From positions 1 through 64,000 of the forward strand of contig JACPMZ010000009.1 in assembly GCA_016185705.1 (NCBI GenBank): 64,000 bases of DNA, given 5' to 3'. Shown piece by piece: positions 42,200-50,522 of the stretch (position 1 is the stretch's first letter; each line of letters starts with the position of its first letter). Both the position numbers and the translations under genes were made by a program. The stretch is from Candidatus Woesearchaeota archaeon. Its GTDB lineage: Archaea > Nanobdellota > Nanobdellia > Woesearchaeales > UBA10216. Under the pieces are notes generated by a model. The model searched no databases. It had not been told where the DNA came from and saw only the letters and a program-made list of their open reading frames with translations.

Positions 42200-42865
42200 A
42201 TGAAAGTATCAGAGCTAAAAGACAAAATACCTGAGCAATTATATAAGGCGATTTCAGCAAACATATCCGAGTTGCGGCCAGCGCAGGCAAAGGCAGTCAA
42301 AGCCGGCCTGCTGGAAGGAAAGAACTTGCTGGTCTGCACGCCTACTGCTTCGGGCAAGACTTTGATTGCCGAACTCGCAGCCCTGTGCGCCATACTTAAC
42401 GGCAAGGGAAAGGCAGTTTACATCGTCCCTCTTAAAGCGTTGGCTTCTGAGAAGTACAAAGACTTTAAGCAGCGCTACGGCAGCTTGATAAAAATTGCTA
42501 TTTCCACAGGTGATTTGGATTCTTCTGACAATTATCTGGCTGATTATGATTTGCTGTTCATGACATCTGAAAAAATGGACAGTTTGCTCCGCCACCATTC
42601 TCCGTGGATAAAATCCGTAAAAGTGGTGATAATTGATGAAGTCCACCTTCTCAACGACCCAAGCCGGGGTCCGACGCTTGAAATCCTGATTACAATTCTT
42701 AAGCAGCTGCTGCCAGGCATGCAGCTAATTGCTTTGTCAGCAACAATTGGAAATGCAGAGGAACTGGCAGAGTGGCTGGCAGCAAGCCTGGTTGTAGACG
42801 CTTGGCGTCCTGTAAAGCTGCATCAGGGCATTTTCCTTGACAACAGGATTCAGTTTAAGAAGTAA
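42200..42865 (+). pseudogene. truncated Hel308-like DNA helicase (first RecA domain only)
   Basis: 221 residues containing the N-terminal helicase core: LRPAQAKAVKAGLLEGKNLL, CTPTASGKTLIAELA (motif I), IVPLKALASEKY (Ia), IIDEVHLLNDPSRG (motif II) and LIALSATIGNAEELAEWL (III). It stops after WRPVKLHQGIFLDN, where full Hel308 proteins continue for about 450 more residues with the second RecA and ratchet domains. Probably a remnant unable to unwind DNA. Its promoter (CATTTAAACT at 42168) lies just after the MITE. Confidence 0.85.
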
Positions 42866-43160
42866 GTCTTGCGTGCCTAACCAGTTTTATGCTTGTGACT
42901 GCAGCCCATCCCCAGCTGCCTATTACCATCAAAACTCCCAAAAAAGCCAACATTATTTCTGGCAGGGGTGGTTCAGTAAATCCGTATGTACCTGCAAGAA
43001 ACCCGGAAATGTAGAGTAATGCCTGCGTCATCCCTTTCTTTACGTCCACAACAACTGTGCCCAATCCGGGAATTATGGCATTAACCAACAAGATTGCCGT
43101 AGCCAGTTTTATGTCAGGATTGCCTGAGTGCTTTCTTGACTCGGTGTCTGCGTTTTCCAC
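42855..43160 (-). CDS. small membrane protein
   Basis: 101 residues with three hydrophobic segments: IKLATAILLVNAIIPGLGTV, ALLYISGFLAGTYGF and IMLAFLGVLMVIGSWGWAA. The NAIIPGLGTVVVDVKKGMTQ stretch resembles TM2-like or YIP-type small membrane proteins. The N-terminus is hydrophilic. Function unknown. Convergent with the helicase remnant, overlapping by 11 nt. Confidence 0.7.
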   Translation of the reverse strand: MENADTESRKHSGNPDIKLATAILLVNAIIPGLGTVVVDVKKGMTQALLYISGFLAGTYGFTEPPLPEIMLAFLGVLMVIGSWGWAAVTSIKLVRHARLTS

Positions 43161-43263
43161 TTAGGAAATTCGCATGGTTTCGTATAAAAACATTGCGCAA
43201 ACATATATGATAAATACGGATATATAGCAAAGCTTAAATACCGTTTTCCAACATCTCACGGCT

Positions 43264-43323
43264 ATGGCAAAAGCACTAATTTCAGTCATGCTCTTTGTGC
43301 TTCTGCTAATCATTATTGTCTAA
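43264..43323 (+). CDS. 19-residue single-helix membrane peptide
   Basis: MAKALISVMLFVLLLIIIV. A TATA-like box, GCTTAAATACC at 43231-43241, sits about 27 nt before the ATG, as for verified leaderless genes in this window. One membrane-spanning helix and nothing else. Could be a membrane-active toxin, a small subunit, or the chance start of the transcript of the next gene. Confidence 0.4.
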   Translation: MAKALISVMLFVLLLIIIV

Positions 43324-43380
43324 AACTCTTAGACACTTCTTCTGGTGTTCTGAAGCGGTGTCTTGATAAAACGCTAAAAA

Positions 43381-44091
43381 ATGGTAAAAATGGTTGCAGA
43401 AAATAAAACAATTGATGATGTACTTACTTTGGATGAACTTCGCTTAAAATTTGGCAATCACCCTGCCGCAAGAAGTCTCCCGGGAAGTACTGGCCGTGTG
43501 AACCCTGTCACTAAAGCAGTTGTGCGAGGAGCTATGATATTTTTGGTGTACGATGCTCTAAATCCTTATATTAGTCGTTCCGAACGTAGAAGCTATGTCT
43601 ATTCTGAGGGTAATGGAAACGATGCAACTTTTTTCGATCCCTTGACATCTGAATATAGAAGGAGAGAATACCCTAACGAATGTTTTGATCCCGAAATTGA
43701 AATAGATGACCGTATAAGTTTTTTAAAGAGACCTTATCTGGTAGGTGTGGATGGTGAAGGGGTATTTGGAGGCGCAAGGCAGCACTATCTCTCACCTCAG
43801 GAACTTAAAAAAGGCAGGAGGGTTATGGTCTCTCATATTAAGATTTTTGATGGGCTTACTGGGAAAGGCTATGGTGGCGCTCTGCTGGAAGAATTCATAA
43901 GCCAAATAGTCAAACCGCGTTTTGATGGTGTACGTTTTGATTGGTCTTATGCTGAGATTCATGAGGGCTGTGTTGAGTTTTTCGCTAAAAGGGGCTTTGA
44001 TGTTGTCAACTCTCCTCGAGCAAGGTCATATACAGCAAAATTGTTATTTGAGGATGTCGCGCCTTATTATGCAACGCCGAGGGTGGTGTGA
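43381..44091 (+). CDS. GNAT-family acetyltransferase-like protein
   Basis: 236 residues. The C-terminal half has a GNAT core: VMVSHIKIFDGLTGKGYGGA, where GLTGKGYGGALL is the acetyl-CoA-binding loop and helix, then WSYAEIHEGCVEFFAKRGFD as strand and final helix. The N-terminal ~110 residues are not recognised. First of three closely spaced genes. The acceptor is unknown; such genes act on metabolites, proteins or, in toxins, on charged tRNA. Confidence 0.75.
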   Translation: MVKMVAENKTIDDVLTLDELRLKFGNHPAARSLPGSTGRVNPVTKAVVRGAMIFLVYDALNPYISRSERRSYVYSEGNGNDATFFDPLTSEYRRREYPNECFDPEIEIDDRISFLKRPYLVGVDGEGVFGGARQHYLSPQELKKGRRVMVSHIKIFDGLTGKGYGGALLEEFISQIVKPRFDGVRFDWSYAEIHEGCVEFFAKRGFDVVNSPRARSYTAKLLFEDVAPYYATPRVV

Positions 44092-44096
44092 TTATC

Positions 44097-44555
44097 ATGG
44101 ATGATGCGATTAAGCAGCTGGAAACGACTATTGTCGGAGGGTCTCTTGAATCGTTTGTATTGCCGAATCGTTCAGCTCTTGCAGTCAGTGATGCGCATTT
44201 GGCTGGCAGGCAGCTGACTGCAGTGGTGGTGGAGGAAGGTGTTAAGGTTTATCATAATTATCTTGGTGGTGTTTCCAAACCTGAGCATATAAGTGTTTAT
44301 TCTGTTAATGGCTGTTCAGACGCAGATGTCAGGGTTGGCATGGCTGGCGCTGGTGTTGGTAATCCGTCTGCGCATCCTGTACTGCCTTTATCAGGAGAAG
44401 TTGCGCTGGCTATATTGTCGCAGCTCCCTGCTTCGGGCGATGCATCTGCCAGGTATGCTCAGCCTCGCAGGTTTACTGATCCGAAGCCGCTATGGATTAG
44501 AAAAACATTTGAAGACAAGGCGAAGTATGTTTGCGTGTCGCTGAAATACGATTAA
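44097..44555 (+). CDS. uncharacterised protein, middle gene of trio
   Basis: 152 residues from ATG 44097, which lies 5 nt after the GNAT stop. Contains VGGSLESFVLPNRSALAVSD and VKVYHNYLGGVSKPEHISVY, then a segment RVGMAGAGVGNPSAHPVLPL. No family recognised; no signal or membrane segment. The next gene starts 1 nt after its stop, so all three are likely translated together. Confidence 0.65.
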   Translation: MDDAIKQLETTIVGGSLESFVLPNRSALAVSDAHLAGRQLTAVVVEEGVKVYHNYLGGVSKPEHISVYSVNGCSDADVRVGMAGAGVGNPSAHPVLPLSGEVALAILSQLPASGDASARYAQPRRFTDPKPLWIRKTFEDKAKYVCVSLKYD

Positions 44556-44556
44556 A

Positions 44557-45318
44557 ATGAGCCGTCCAAAATCTGTTAGGAAAACGCTGTTGAATCGCTT
44601 CACTGAGGAGCATCTGCTAAGCGTTGCCAGTTATGCGTGCAGGCTTTCCGAGGGCAATGTCCTTCTCATTGGCGGCGCTTTGAGCCTGCCCCAGGTTTCC
44701 GGCTACCCTAAGCTCAGGCCGCGCAGCGAGGATTTGGATTTTATAGTTAATGATGAGGGGCTGAATGCACTGTGCTGCTCGAATATTATCTGCGCCAGGG
44801 AAGGCAGCATTACAGGAAGCCCTGAGATGGGGGGATACCTTGCCTGGATTAATGATGTAACTATGGTGTTTTTCCATGGCGCCATCAGGGGTTATCCTTT
44901 GTCAGATGAAATTTTTGGCTCTCCTGTTTTCAGGAAGACCTCAGAGGGCGTTGTCGCAACTATCAGGAATGAGCTTAACATCGCGTTAAAGATAAGAAGG
45001 GGGCTTACAAGAGGCAGTATTTACGGAAAGGATAAGCTGGATTTTGCTTCCGCTGTTCTTGGTTTGAAGGGAAGCGGCGAAGACTTTGATGCTTCCCTCC
45101 TTTCTGATTTCATGAGCCCTGATGTCTGCAATGCGTGTCAGATTGGTGAACCTTACGGCTGCATGTCTGCCATGAGTGAAGGCGCTCACAATCTGCGTGC
45201 CGGAGATAGAACTGTTTTTTTCTCAAAAGTTAAGGAGTGTGCAGAGCGGCTTGAAGATGTCTGCCGTTACACTGTTACGCCGCCAGCCCCAGCGATTTTA
45301 CAACAAGCTCGGGGTTGA
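44557..45318 (+). CDS. nucleotidyltransferase-like protein (AbiEii/MNT-like)
   Basis: 253 residues. LLIGGALSLPQVSGYPKLRP then RSEDLDFIVNDEG gives the G-G...S-x-D-x-D pattern of polymerase-beta-type nucleotidyltransferases, close to the AbiEii toxin arrangement (GG, R-S-x-D-x-D-F). Then IRNELNIALKIRRGLTRGSI and a Cys-containing C-terminal region. Could be a nucleotide-adding toxin or a modifying enzyme. The last 44 nt overlap the convergent ftsY gene. Confidence 0.72.
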   Translation: MSRPKSVRKTLLNRFTEEHLLSVASYACRLSEGNVLLIGGALSLPQVSGYPKLRPRSEDLDFIVNDEGLNALCCSNIICAREGSITGSPEMGGYLAWINDVTMVFFHGAIRGYPLSDEIFGSPVFRKTSEGVVATIRNELNIALKIRRGLTRGSIYGKDKLDFASAVLGLKGSGEDFDASLLSDFMSPDVCNACQIGEPYGCMSAMSEGAHNLRAGDRTVFFSKVKECAERLEDVCRYTVTPPAPAILQQARG

Positions 45319-46519
45319 ACGGCGTCAGGTCAGCGTAGTCCTGCCCTGTTCCCAGGTAGATGATTGGTTTTTTGGTTACGTAGCTTACTGATATTGCTGC
45401 TCCGCCTTTCTCGTCAACGTCTGCTTTCGCCAGTATGATTCCATCCACTCCTATTGCGTTGTTGAATTCAGCTGCCTGGTTTGTGCAGTCGTTGCCTGTT
45501 ATTGACTCTCCGACGAATATTTTAAGGTCAGGATTGGTAACCCGCGCTATCTTTGCCAGCTCTGCTATGAGGTTTTTGTTGCTGTGCTGCCTTCCTGCAG
45601 TGTCTATCAGCACAACATCAATGTTTTTGGCCTTGGCGTATGACACTGCATCGTAGGCAACCGCAGCCGGGTCTGCTCCGTAATCGTGCTTGATTACCGG
45701 CACTCCGATTTTTTTTGCGTGCAGCTGTATCTGCTGTATTGCCGCTGCCCTGAAGGTGTCTGCTGCTGCTATTACGCATTCCATGCCGTTGTCTTTGTAC
45801 AGCTTTGCCAGCTTTGCAATTGTTGTGGTTTTGCCTGAGCCGTTTATTCCTGCAAAAAGGATGACATACGGCTTCTTTCCGCGGGCGCTCGCAACAAGGT
45901 CTATGCCTGCAACCTGGAACAGCCCTTCTATGCTTTCCCTTAAGCTGTTGGTTACTGCTTTCTGCACTTTTCCGCGGGGTACAGGCGTATTGACAATCGC
46001 ATTCTTCAGGTCATCCTTGATTTTGTCTATTACTTCCAGCGCTACGTTGTTTTCAAGCAGGACAATCTCCATTTCCTCAAATAATTCATCAAATCTTTTC
46101 TCAGATATGGTGGTTGTTGTGACTATTCCGCGCAGCTTTCCGATTACGCCTTCTTCTGTCTTGAAGGCTGTGGTAACCCTGCTTATGATGCCCCCTTTTC
46201 TTTTGTCCTTTTCGCTTTTCTGCAGCTCTGTTTCCTTTTGTTTGAGCTCTTTTCTGATTTCTTCCATTGCTGAGTCAAGGTGCTGCATGTCCTTGTTGTC
46301 GCGGACTACTTTGATGTCCTTGGTCATTTCTCCTACTGCTTCATCTGCCTTTTTTTCATCCTCCAGATCCTGCGCAGTCGGCTTTTTCTTTTCTTCTGTC
46401 TTTTTCTTTATGGTTTCTTTTGCAAGCTGCTTCCTTACTTCTTTTTCCAGCTCAAGCTCTGCCTGCTTGGAGAATTTGTCAACCACTGTTTTTAGCTTTT
46501 TCTTCAGAAAATTAAACAT
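45275..46519 (-). CDS. ftsY: signal recognition particle receptor FtsY
   Basis: 414 residues: an acidic/basic coiled-coil N-terminal region of about 110 residues, then the NG GTPase domain with GINGSGKTTTIAKLAKLYKD (P-loop), ADTFRAAAIQQIQLHAKK, LIDTAGRQHSNKNLIAELAK and ILAKADVDEKGGAAISV. Docks ribosome-SRP complexes at the membrane. The start overlaps the prefoldin gene by 8 nt, the usual archaeal neighbour. Confidence 0.96.
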   Translation of the reverse strand: MFNFLKKKLKTVVDKFSKQAELELEKEVRKQLAKETIKKKTEEKKKPTAQDLEDEKKADEAVGEMTKDIKVVRDNKDMQHLDSAMEEIRKELKQKETELQKSEKDKRKGGIISRVTTAFKTEEGVIGKLRGIVTTTTISEKRFDELFEEMEIVLLENNVALEVIDKIKDDLKNAIVNTPVPRGKVQKAVTNSLRESIEGLFQVAGIDLVASARGKKPYVILFAGINGSGKTTTIAKLAKLYKDNGMECVIAAADTFRAAAIQQIQLHAKKIGVPVIKHDYGADPAAVAYDAVSYAKAKNIDVVLIDTAGRQHSNKNLIAELAKIARVTNPDLKIFVGESITGNDCTNQAAEFNNAIGVDGIILAKADVDEKGGAAISVSYVTKKPIIYLGTGQDYADLTPFNPELVVKSLGLAA

Positions 46520-46919
46520 TTTGTACCATGCTGCTTAACTCCAGCTCAAGTTTTTTCATCATTTCTTCGCCCCTTTCAGCCTGTTTGCGCATCCGGGCTG
46601 CGTACTGGCTCAGCTCCAGTTTTCTTTCCTGCAGCATTCTCCTGACCTCCTCAGCGCTTTTCCGCACGCACACGCCAGCGCCAACATTGACCACGAGATG
46701 CCTTTCATCTTTCAGCTGCGCCTTTAAAAATATTCCTTCGCTGATGGGGCTTAGCATTTCTGCGCTCTTTCTTCCTTTCAGGTCTGCTATGCTGTCAATG
46801 TTTGCTTCCAGTTCCTTGCCCTTCCTCTCAACAGCTTCAAGCTGCTGCTGAATCTCTCTGACATTCTGGGCAGTCATCTGGAGCTGCAGGTATTTTTGCT
46901 TTATTTCTTCTTCTCCCAT
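46512..46919 (-). CDS. prefoldin alpha subunit
   Basis: 135 residues: two long coiled-coil helices (LQLQMTAQNVREIQQQLEAV and ARMRKQAERGEEMMKKLELE) around a beta hairpin region (MLSPISEGIFLKAQLKD, HLVVNVGAGVCVRKSAEEVR), the alpha-class prefoldin layout. Holds unfolded proteins for the chaperonin. Coupled to ftsY. Confidence 0.93.
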   Translation of the reverse strand: MGEEEIKQKYLQLQMTAQNVREIQQQLEAVERKGKELEANIDSIADLKGRKSAEMLSPISEGIFLKAQLKDERHLVVNVGAGVCVRKSAEEVRRMLQERKLELSQYAARMRKQAERGEEMMKKLELELSSMVQNV

Positions 46920-46972
46920 AACTTCTTAGAAGTCCACAGCGGTTTAAAAAGGTTTGCGCCTTGTCGTAATTT

Positions 46973-47290
46973 TCAGTCTGCGGGCGGCAGCTTTTTGGCT
47001 TTTGATGGCTGCACTTCTGGAAGGTTCAACAAGGCAGGAACACGGGCTGAACTCTTAGTAGATGTTATCATGATGCTCATAACATCTATTTCATAAGTTA
47101 AAACGAAAGATTTATCGATGTGAACTCTTCTTGAGCCTTTCATATCTCCTCTTAGCGGCTTAAAATGGTGCGGATTTTCCCGAATTTGTTCAACTTTCTT
47201 ATTGATAATCTCCAGTTGTTTCTTATCTTTCTTTGCTAACTTACCAAATTTCTTGTCCAGCTCACCAGAAATATCTAAATCATAAGTCAT
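46973..47290 (-). CDS. RelE-type toxin with altered C-terminus
   Basis: 105 residues. The RelE core is clear: DKKFGKLAKKDKKQLEIINK, HFKPLRGDMKGSRRVHIDKS and FVLTYEID. The family normally ends in a HHDxIY-like motif after one more strand. Here the frame instead continues VMSIMITSTKSSARVPALL. Shifting frame just after YEID gives YEHHDNIY and a stop, so a small frame-changing deletion has removed part of the last strand. Toxin probably weakened or inactive. Pairs with the antitoxin 0 nt upstream. Confidence 0.85.
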   Translation of the reverse strand: MTYDLDISGELDKKFGKLAKKDKKQLEIINKKVEQIRENPHHFKPLRGDMKGSRRVHIDKSFVLTYEIDVMSIMITSTKSSARVPALLNLPEVQPSKAKKLPPAD

Positions 47291-47512
47291 TTACAATCCA
47301 TACCTGTCAGTGAAGCTTTTTATTCTAATAAACTTCCCTTTCCTTATTCTTTCTAATTTTTCCAAGTACTCCTGTTTGGCTTCGGCTTTTTCTTCAAGCA
47401 TAGATTCCATAAACATTTCCACTTGTTTACTCATGCTAACACCATGTCCTTTACAAAAATCGGAAAATTTCTTATATACTTCTTCTTGCACATTAAATGT
47501 TTTTAAAGCCAT
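47291..47512 (-). CDS. RelB-like antitoxin
   Basis: 73 residues: MALKTFNVQEEVYKKFSDFC, then GVSMSKQVEMFMESMLEE, an RHH-like N-terminal strand and helices, with a basic tail KGKFIRIKSFTDRYGL. It is directly adjacent to the toxin stop-to-start junction. An 18-bp palindrome lies 13 nt before the ATG. Confidence 0.83.
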   Translation of the reverse strand: MALKTFNVQEEVYKKFSDFCKGHGVSMSKQVEMFMESMLEEKAEAKQEYLEKLERIRKGKFIRIKSFTDRYGL

Positions 47513-47524
47513 AGTCTCGCCTTG

Positions 47525-47542
47525 TTATTTAATATTAAATAA
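47525..47542. promoter_or_regulatory. palindromic operator of RelB/RelE
   Basis: TTATTTAATATTAAATAA is a perfect 18-bp palindrome between the TATA-like box (AGATTTAAATAG on the minus strand, near 47556-47567) and the relB start, placing it over the transcription start. Expected site for RelB autorepression. Confidence 0.65.
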
Positions 47543-47619
47543 GATTATTTAACGCTATTTAAATCTTTCGTTCTATCGGCGCTGAAAAGTCCATGCGCTC
47601 CTGTTGTTTTGCCGGCTTT

Positions 47620-47671
47620 GCTTCCTGCTTTTTCCCTCCCTTGCTGTTTAAGGGGGAAAAAGCAGAAGAGC
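47620..47671. repeat. dispersed palindrome, pyrimidine-arm family
   Basis: GCTTCCTGCTTTTTCCCTCC (then CTT) pairs with AAGGGGGAAAAAGCAGAAGA and GC, loop GCTGTTT. Lies in the ~290-bp gap between the relB operator and the end of the PRPP synthetase gene, which holds nothing else I can identify. Confidence 0.85.
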
Positions 47672-47803
47672 GGCGAGGCAGCTGCGGGCATGCCGCTAAC
47701 TTTTCAATGTCACCGTTCTATCAGTATTGTTCAGTCTGCGGCTGGTTTTCATAGCATTGCTAACTGGAGCAGGTTTGCAGGTTATGCTTTGGGTAATCAT
47801 GGG

Positions 47804-48757
47804 TCACTGCCCGTTGCCTGGCCTGAAGGGATGCAGGGATATGCCGCCTGCCAATCTTTCAATGACGTTGCTTATTATCTCTGATGTTCCGAGCACTTTG
47901 ACTTTGGCAAACATTTTTTCTTTGGGTATCTGTATTGTGTCTGTGAATACGAACTCTTCAACTTCCTTCAGCGCTTTCAGGTTTTCGGTTGCAGGCTCTG
48001 TCAGGAGGGCGTGCGTTGCCACCACCCATATCTTCTTGGCTTTGTGGTTCTTGACTGCTTTCACTGCTTCAACCATGCTGCTTCCTGTGTCTATGAAGTC
48101 GTCGAATATTATCGCGTTTCGTCCGTCCACTCTTCCGACTACGTTCATGGCTGTTGCCCTGCTGAAGTCTTCCCTGTATTTGTCTATTATTGCGATTGCA
48201 TTTGCCTGCATTGCATTGGCAAGGTCTCTTGCGCGCTTTACGCCTCCGGCGTCAGGGGCGACAACTACAGTGTTTTGCAGGTTCTTGCTCTTGAAGTAGG
48301 CCGCAATCATGTTGACGGATGTCAGGTTCTCTACAGGTATGTCAAAGAATCCCTCAATTTGGGGAGCGTGCAGGTCAAACGTCACCACTCTGCCGACTTT
48401 AACCATTTCCAGCATGCTTGCAACCAGCTTTGATGAGATTGGCTCCCGGCCGCTTTTTTTCTTGTCCTGCTTGGAGTAGCCGAAGTACGGCATCACTACA
48501 GTTATGAATCCTGCGGATGCCCTCTGAAGCGCATCAATGAGGATTAGAAGCTCCATGAGATTGTCATTCACCGGAGGGCAGGTGCTCTGTATTACAAAGA
48601 TGTCGAATTTCCTCACCGACTCGTTGATCTGCACCCTTACTTCCCCGTTTGGGAAACGCCCGATGTCAGCGTCAACGAGCTTTAAGCCGAGATGGTTCGC
48701 AACTTCTTCTGCAAGCTGCCTGCTGGCTGTGCCTGCTATTAGTTTCACGTCTTTCAT
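47804..48757 (-). CDS. prs: ribose-phosphate pyrophosphokinase
   Basis: 317 residues. FVIQSTCPPVNDNLMELLIL, VVMPYFGYSKQDKKKSGREP with the metal/ATP-binding residues, VVAPDAGGVKRARDLANAMQ and the ribose-5-phosphate loop IIFDDFIDTGSSMVEAVKAV. Makes PRPP for nucleotides and amino acids from ribose 5-phosphate. Single gene. Confidence 0.96.
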   Translation of the reverse strand: MKDVKLIAGTASRQLAEEVANHLGLKLVDADIGRFPNGEVRVQINESVRKFDIFVIQSTCPPVNDNLMELLILIDALQRASAGFITVVMPYFGYSKQDKKKSGREPISSKLVASMLEMVKVGRVVTFDLHAPQIEGFFDIPVENLTSVNMIAAYFKSKNLQNTVVVAPDAGGVKRARDLANAMQANAIAIIDKYREDFSRATAMNVVGRVDGRNAIIFDDFIDTGSSMVEAVKAVKNHKAKKIWVVATHALLTEPATENLKALKEVEEFVFTDTIQIPKEKMFAKVKVLGTSEIISNVIERLAGGISLHPFRPGNGQ

Positions 48758-48989
48758 TCAGAACACTGAAAAAGAATATTGGCTGCTACTATTTAAAGTT
48801 AGTGCAAGCTCCGGCTTTGAAGCGGTTAGAATTCTTTTTAGCTGCTGTCTGGAAGTTTCGCGGTTGGTGCTTTCAGGATAACAGAAAATCCTGTGCAGCA
48901 AGTTTTTATACTCTGCCGCCTTCCCGGCTTCAACACATGCAAAGTGCTTTTTTGTGATTTTGTAGGCTGTGTGGGCGGTGAGCATGAAA

Positions 48990-50522
48990 ATGTCTGGTGC
49001 AGTCTTTGGAGGAAAATCTGGTAAGCCCTTGGTTGTAGTATTTGACGATGCTGACGTTGTTCTGGAAGCTTTTAAAGGTGAGGTTCAAAAGATTGACCCT
49101 GAAGCTAAGTTTGATTTTTTTCTGAGTAATAACCCTGATGAAGTTTTTAAAGCAGCAAAAAAACTATCAGCGCGGCTGGCTATTTTGGACTTCGCCATTG
49201 CTGATCCGCAAAGTAAACCTTATGCGTTTAAAAACGGCCTGGCGCTTGCGGAAGCCATTAAGGATTTTCGCGGAAAGGGCATTGATGTTGTAATGATGAG
49301 TTCTCATGAGGTTTCAGGCGCTAACATATCGCAGCTGGTAACAAACCACCCATTTCTGAGCGGCAGCTATGACAAAGCTAAGCTCTATGATGAGCTTCCT
49401 GATATATTGAACTGTGTTTTGGGTAAGAGCCAGCCCTATCCGCGTCTTGTAGTGGTGGAAGGCCCTGCTGGTGCTGGGAAAACTACTTTGTCTGATATCA
49501 GGAAGCTTGTGAGTCGTCTTGAAGTGCTTTTCTCTGCAACCACGCGGCCGCCACGTGAGGGAGAACTGGGACAGGGCCTGGGAAAAAAGGGCCTAAGGGA
49601 TAATGACCATTACTTCTTGTCGCAGGAAGAATTTGATGCTTGGAGGAATTCTGCCCGCAGGCCATTTGTCTATCGCGATGAGAATGAAAATTGGGTTTAT
49701 GGGCATGATTTGTCAAGCATTGATGATGCGCTTGAATCCGGATCCAGTGCGCTCATGGCAACAAGGCACCTTTCATTGGTGGACGAAGTGATGCGCCAAT
49801 ACAGGGAGCAGTGTCTTGTTGTTTATTTGGCTTCTGATCCTGCCGATGTAAAGAAGGGGCTTGAGCAGCATCGTGGCAGTTCCCATGGCCTGTTAACAAA
49901 TGGTGAGTTGGGCCAATACGTGAAACGCGCGCATCTTATCCTTAACACAAACCCCTTGCACAAGTCGTTGCCCAACAATTTTAATAGGACAAGGGCGTCG
50001 GTGGAGATACAAGACAGGATTGTGGCTGCCATTGATTTTGCGGTAATGCATTATCCGTATGGCGAACCAATGCATGGTTTGAATCAGTTTTACGTGGAAA
50101 AATTGAGTGGCGCTCTTGCCGGGGTCTTAAAAAAAGGCGCTGTTATAACCATTCCCGGAGATTTAGTTCGCGATTATTGCGAAGGTCTTGAGGGTATTTC
50201 GAATCTCGCTCAGGAACATATTCGTGAGCTTTCGCAGATTCTTGTCACAGATGTCAGTGATGCCGGGGGGGTGATTACAGCAACACTTGCGCCAAATGCG
50301 GCTGCTGACTCAGGCACCTACACAACATCGATTATGCAAAAAAATGCTTTGACTGGGCTCATTGCCTTTTATCTGGATAGGAAAGGATTTAGTCCTGTTA
50401 AGCTTAATCTTTTTGACCCTTACAGGGTGGGGGCAGGTGTTAGTATTCCAAAGGCGGTGTATCAGCTGAGTGACATGAATGTGGGGCAAGGGCCGTTTGC
50501 CCTTGAGCTTCTCATAGGCTAA
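48990..50522 (+). CDS. receiver-like domain fused to guanylate-kinase-like domain
   Basis: 510 residues from ATG 48990, which has GGTGAG 7 nt upstream. Residues about 15-130 look like a response-regulator receiver: VVVFDDADVVLEAF (acid pocket), LAILDFAIADPQSK (phospho-Asp), VVMMSSHEVSG (Ser/Thr switch) and GSYDKAKLYDELPDIL (Lys). Next is a guanylate-kinase-like P-loop unit: VVVEGPAGAGKTTLSDIR, SATTRPPREGELGQG, DNDHYFLSQEEFDAW. The last ~170 residues are unknown, with ITIPGDLVRDYCEGLEG and VSIPKAVYQLSDMNVG. I know of no named family with this layout. No histidine kinase is nearby. Confidence 0.78.
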   Translation: MSGAVFGGKSGKPLVVVFDDADVVLEAFKGEVQKIDPEAKFDFFLSNNPDEVFKAAKKLSARLAILDFAIADPQSKPYAFKNGLALAEAIKDFRGKGIDVVMMSSHEVSGANISQLVTNHPFLSGSYDKAKLYDELPDILNCVLGKSQPYPRLVVVEGPAGAGKTTLSDIRKLVSRLEVLFSATTRPPREGELGQGLGKKGLRDNDHYFLSQEEFDAWRNSARRPFVYRDENENWVYGHDLSSIDDALESGSSALMATRHLSLVDEVMRQYREQCLVVYLASDPADVKKGLEQHRGSSHGLLTNGELGQYVKRAHLILNTNPLHKSLPNNFNRTRASVEIQDRIVAAIDFAVMHYPYGEPMHGLNQFYVEKLSGALAGVLKKGAVITIPGDLVRDYCEGLEGISNLAQEHIRELSQILVTDVSDAGGVITATLAPNAAADSGTYTTSIMQKNALTGLIAFYLDRKGFSPVKLNLFDPYRVGAGVSIPKAVYQLSDMNVGQGPFALELLIG

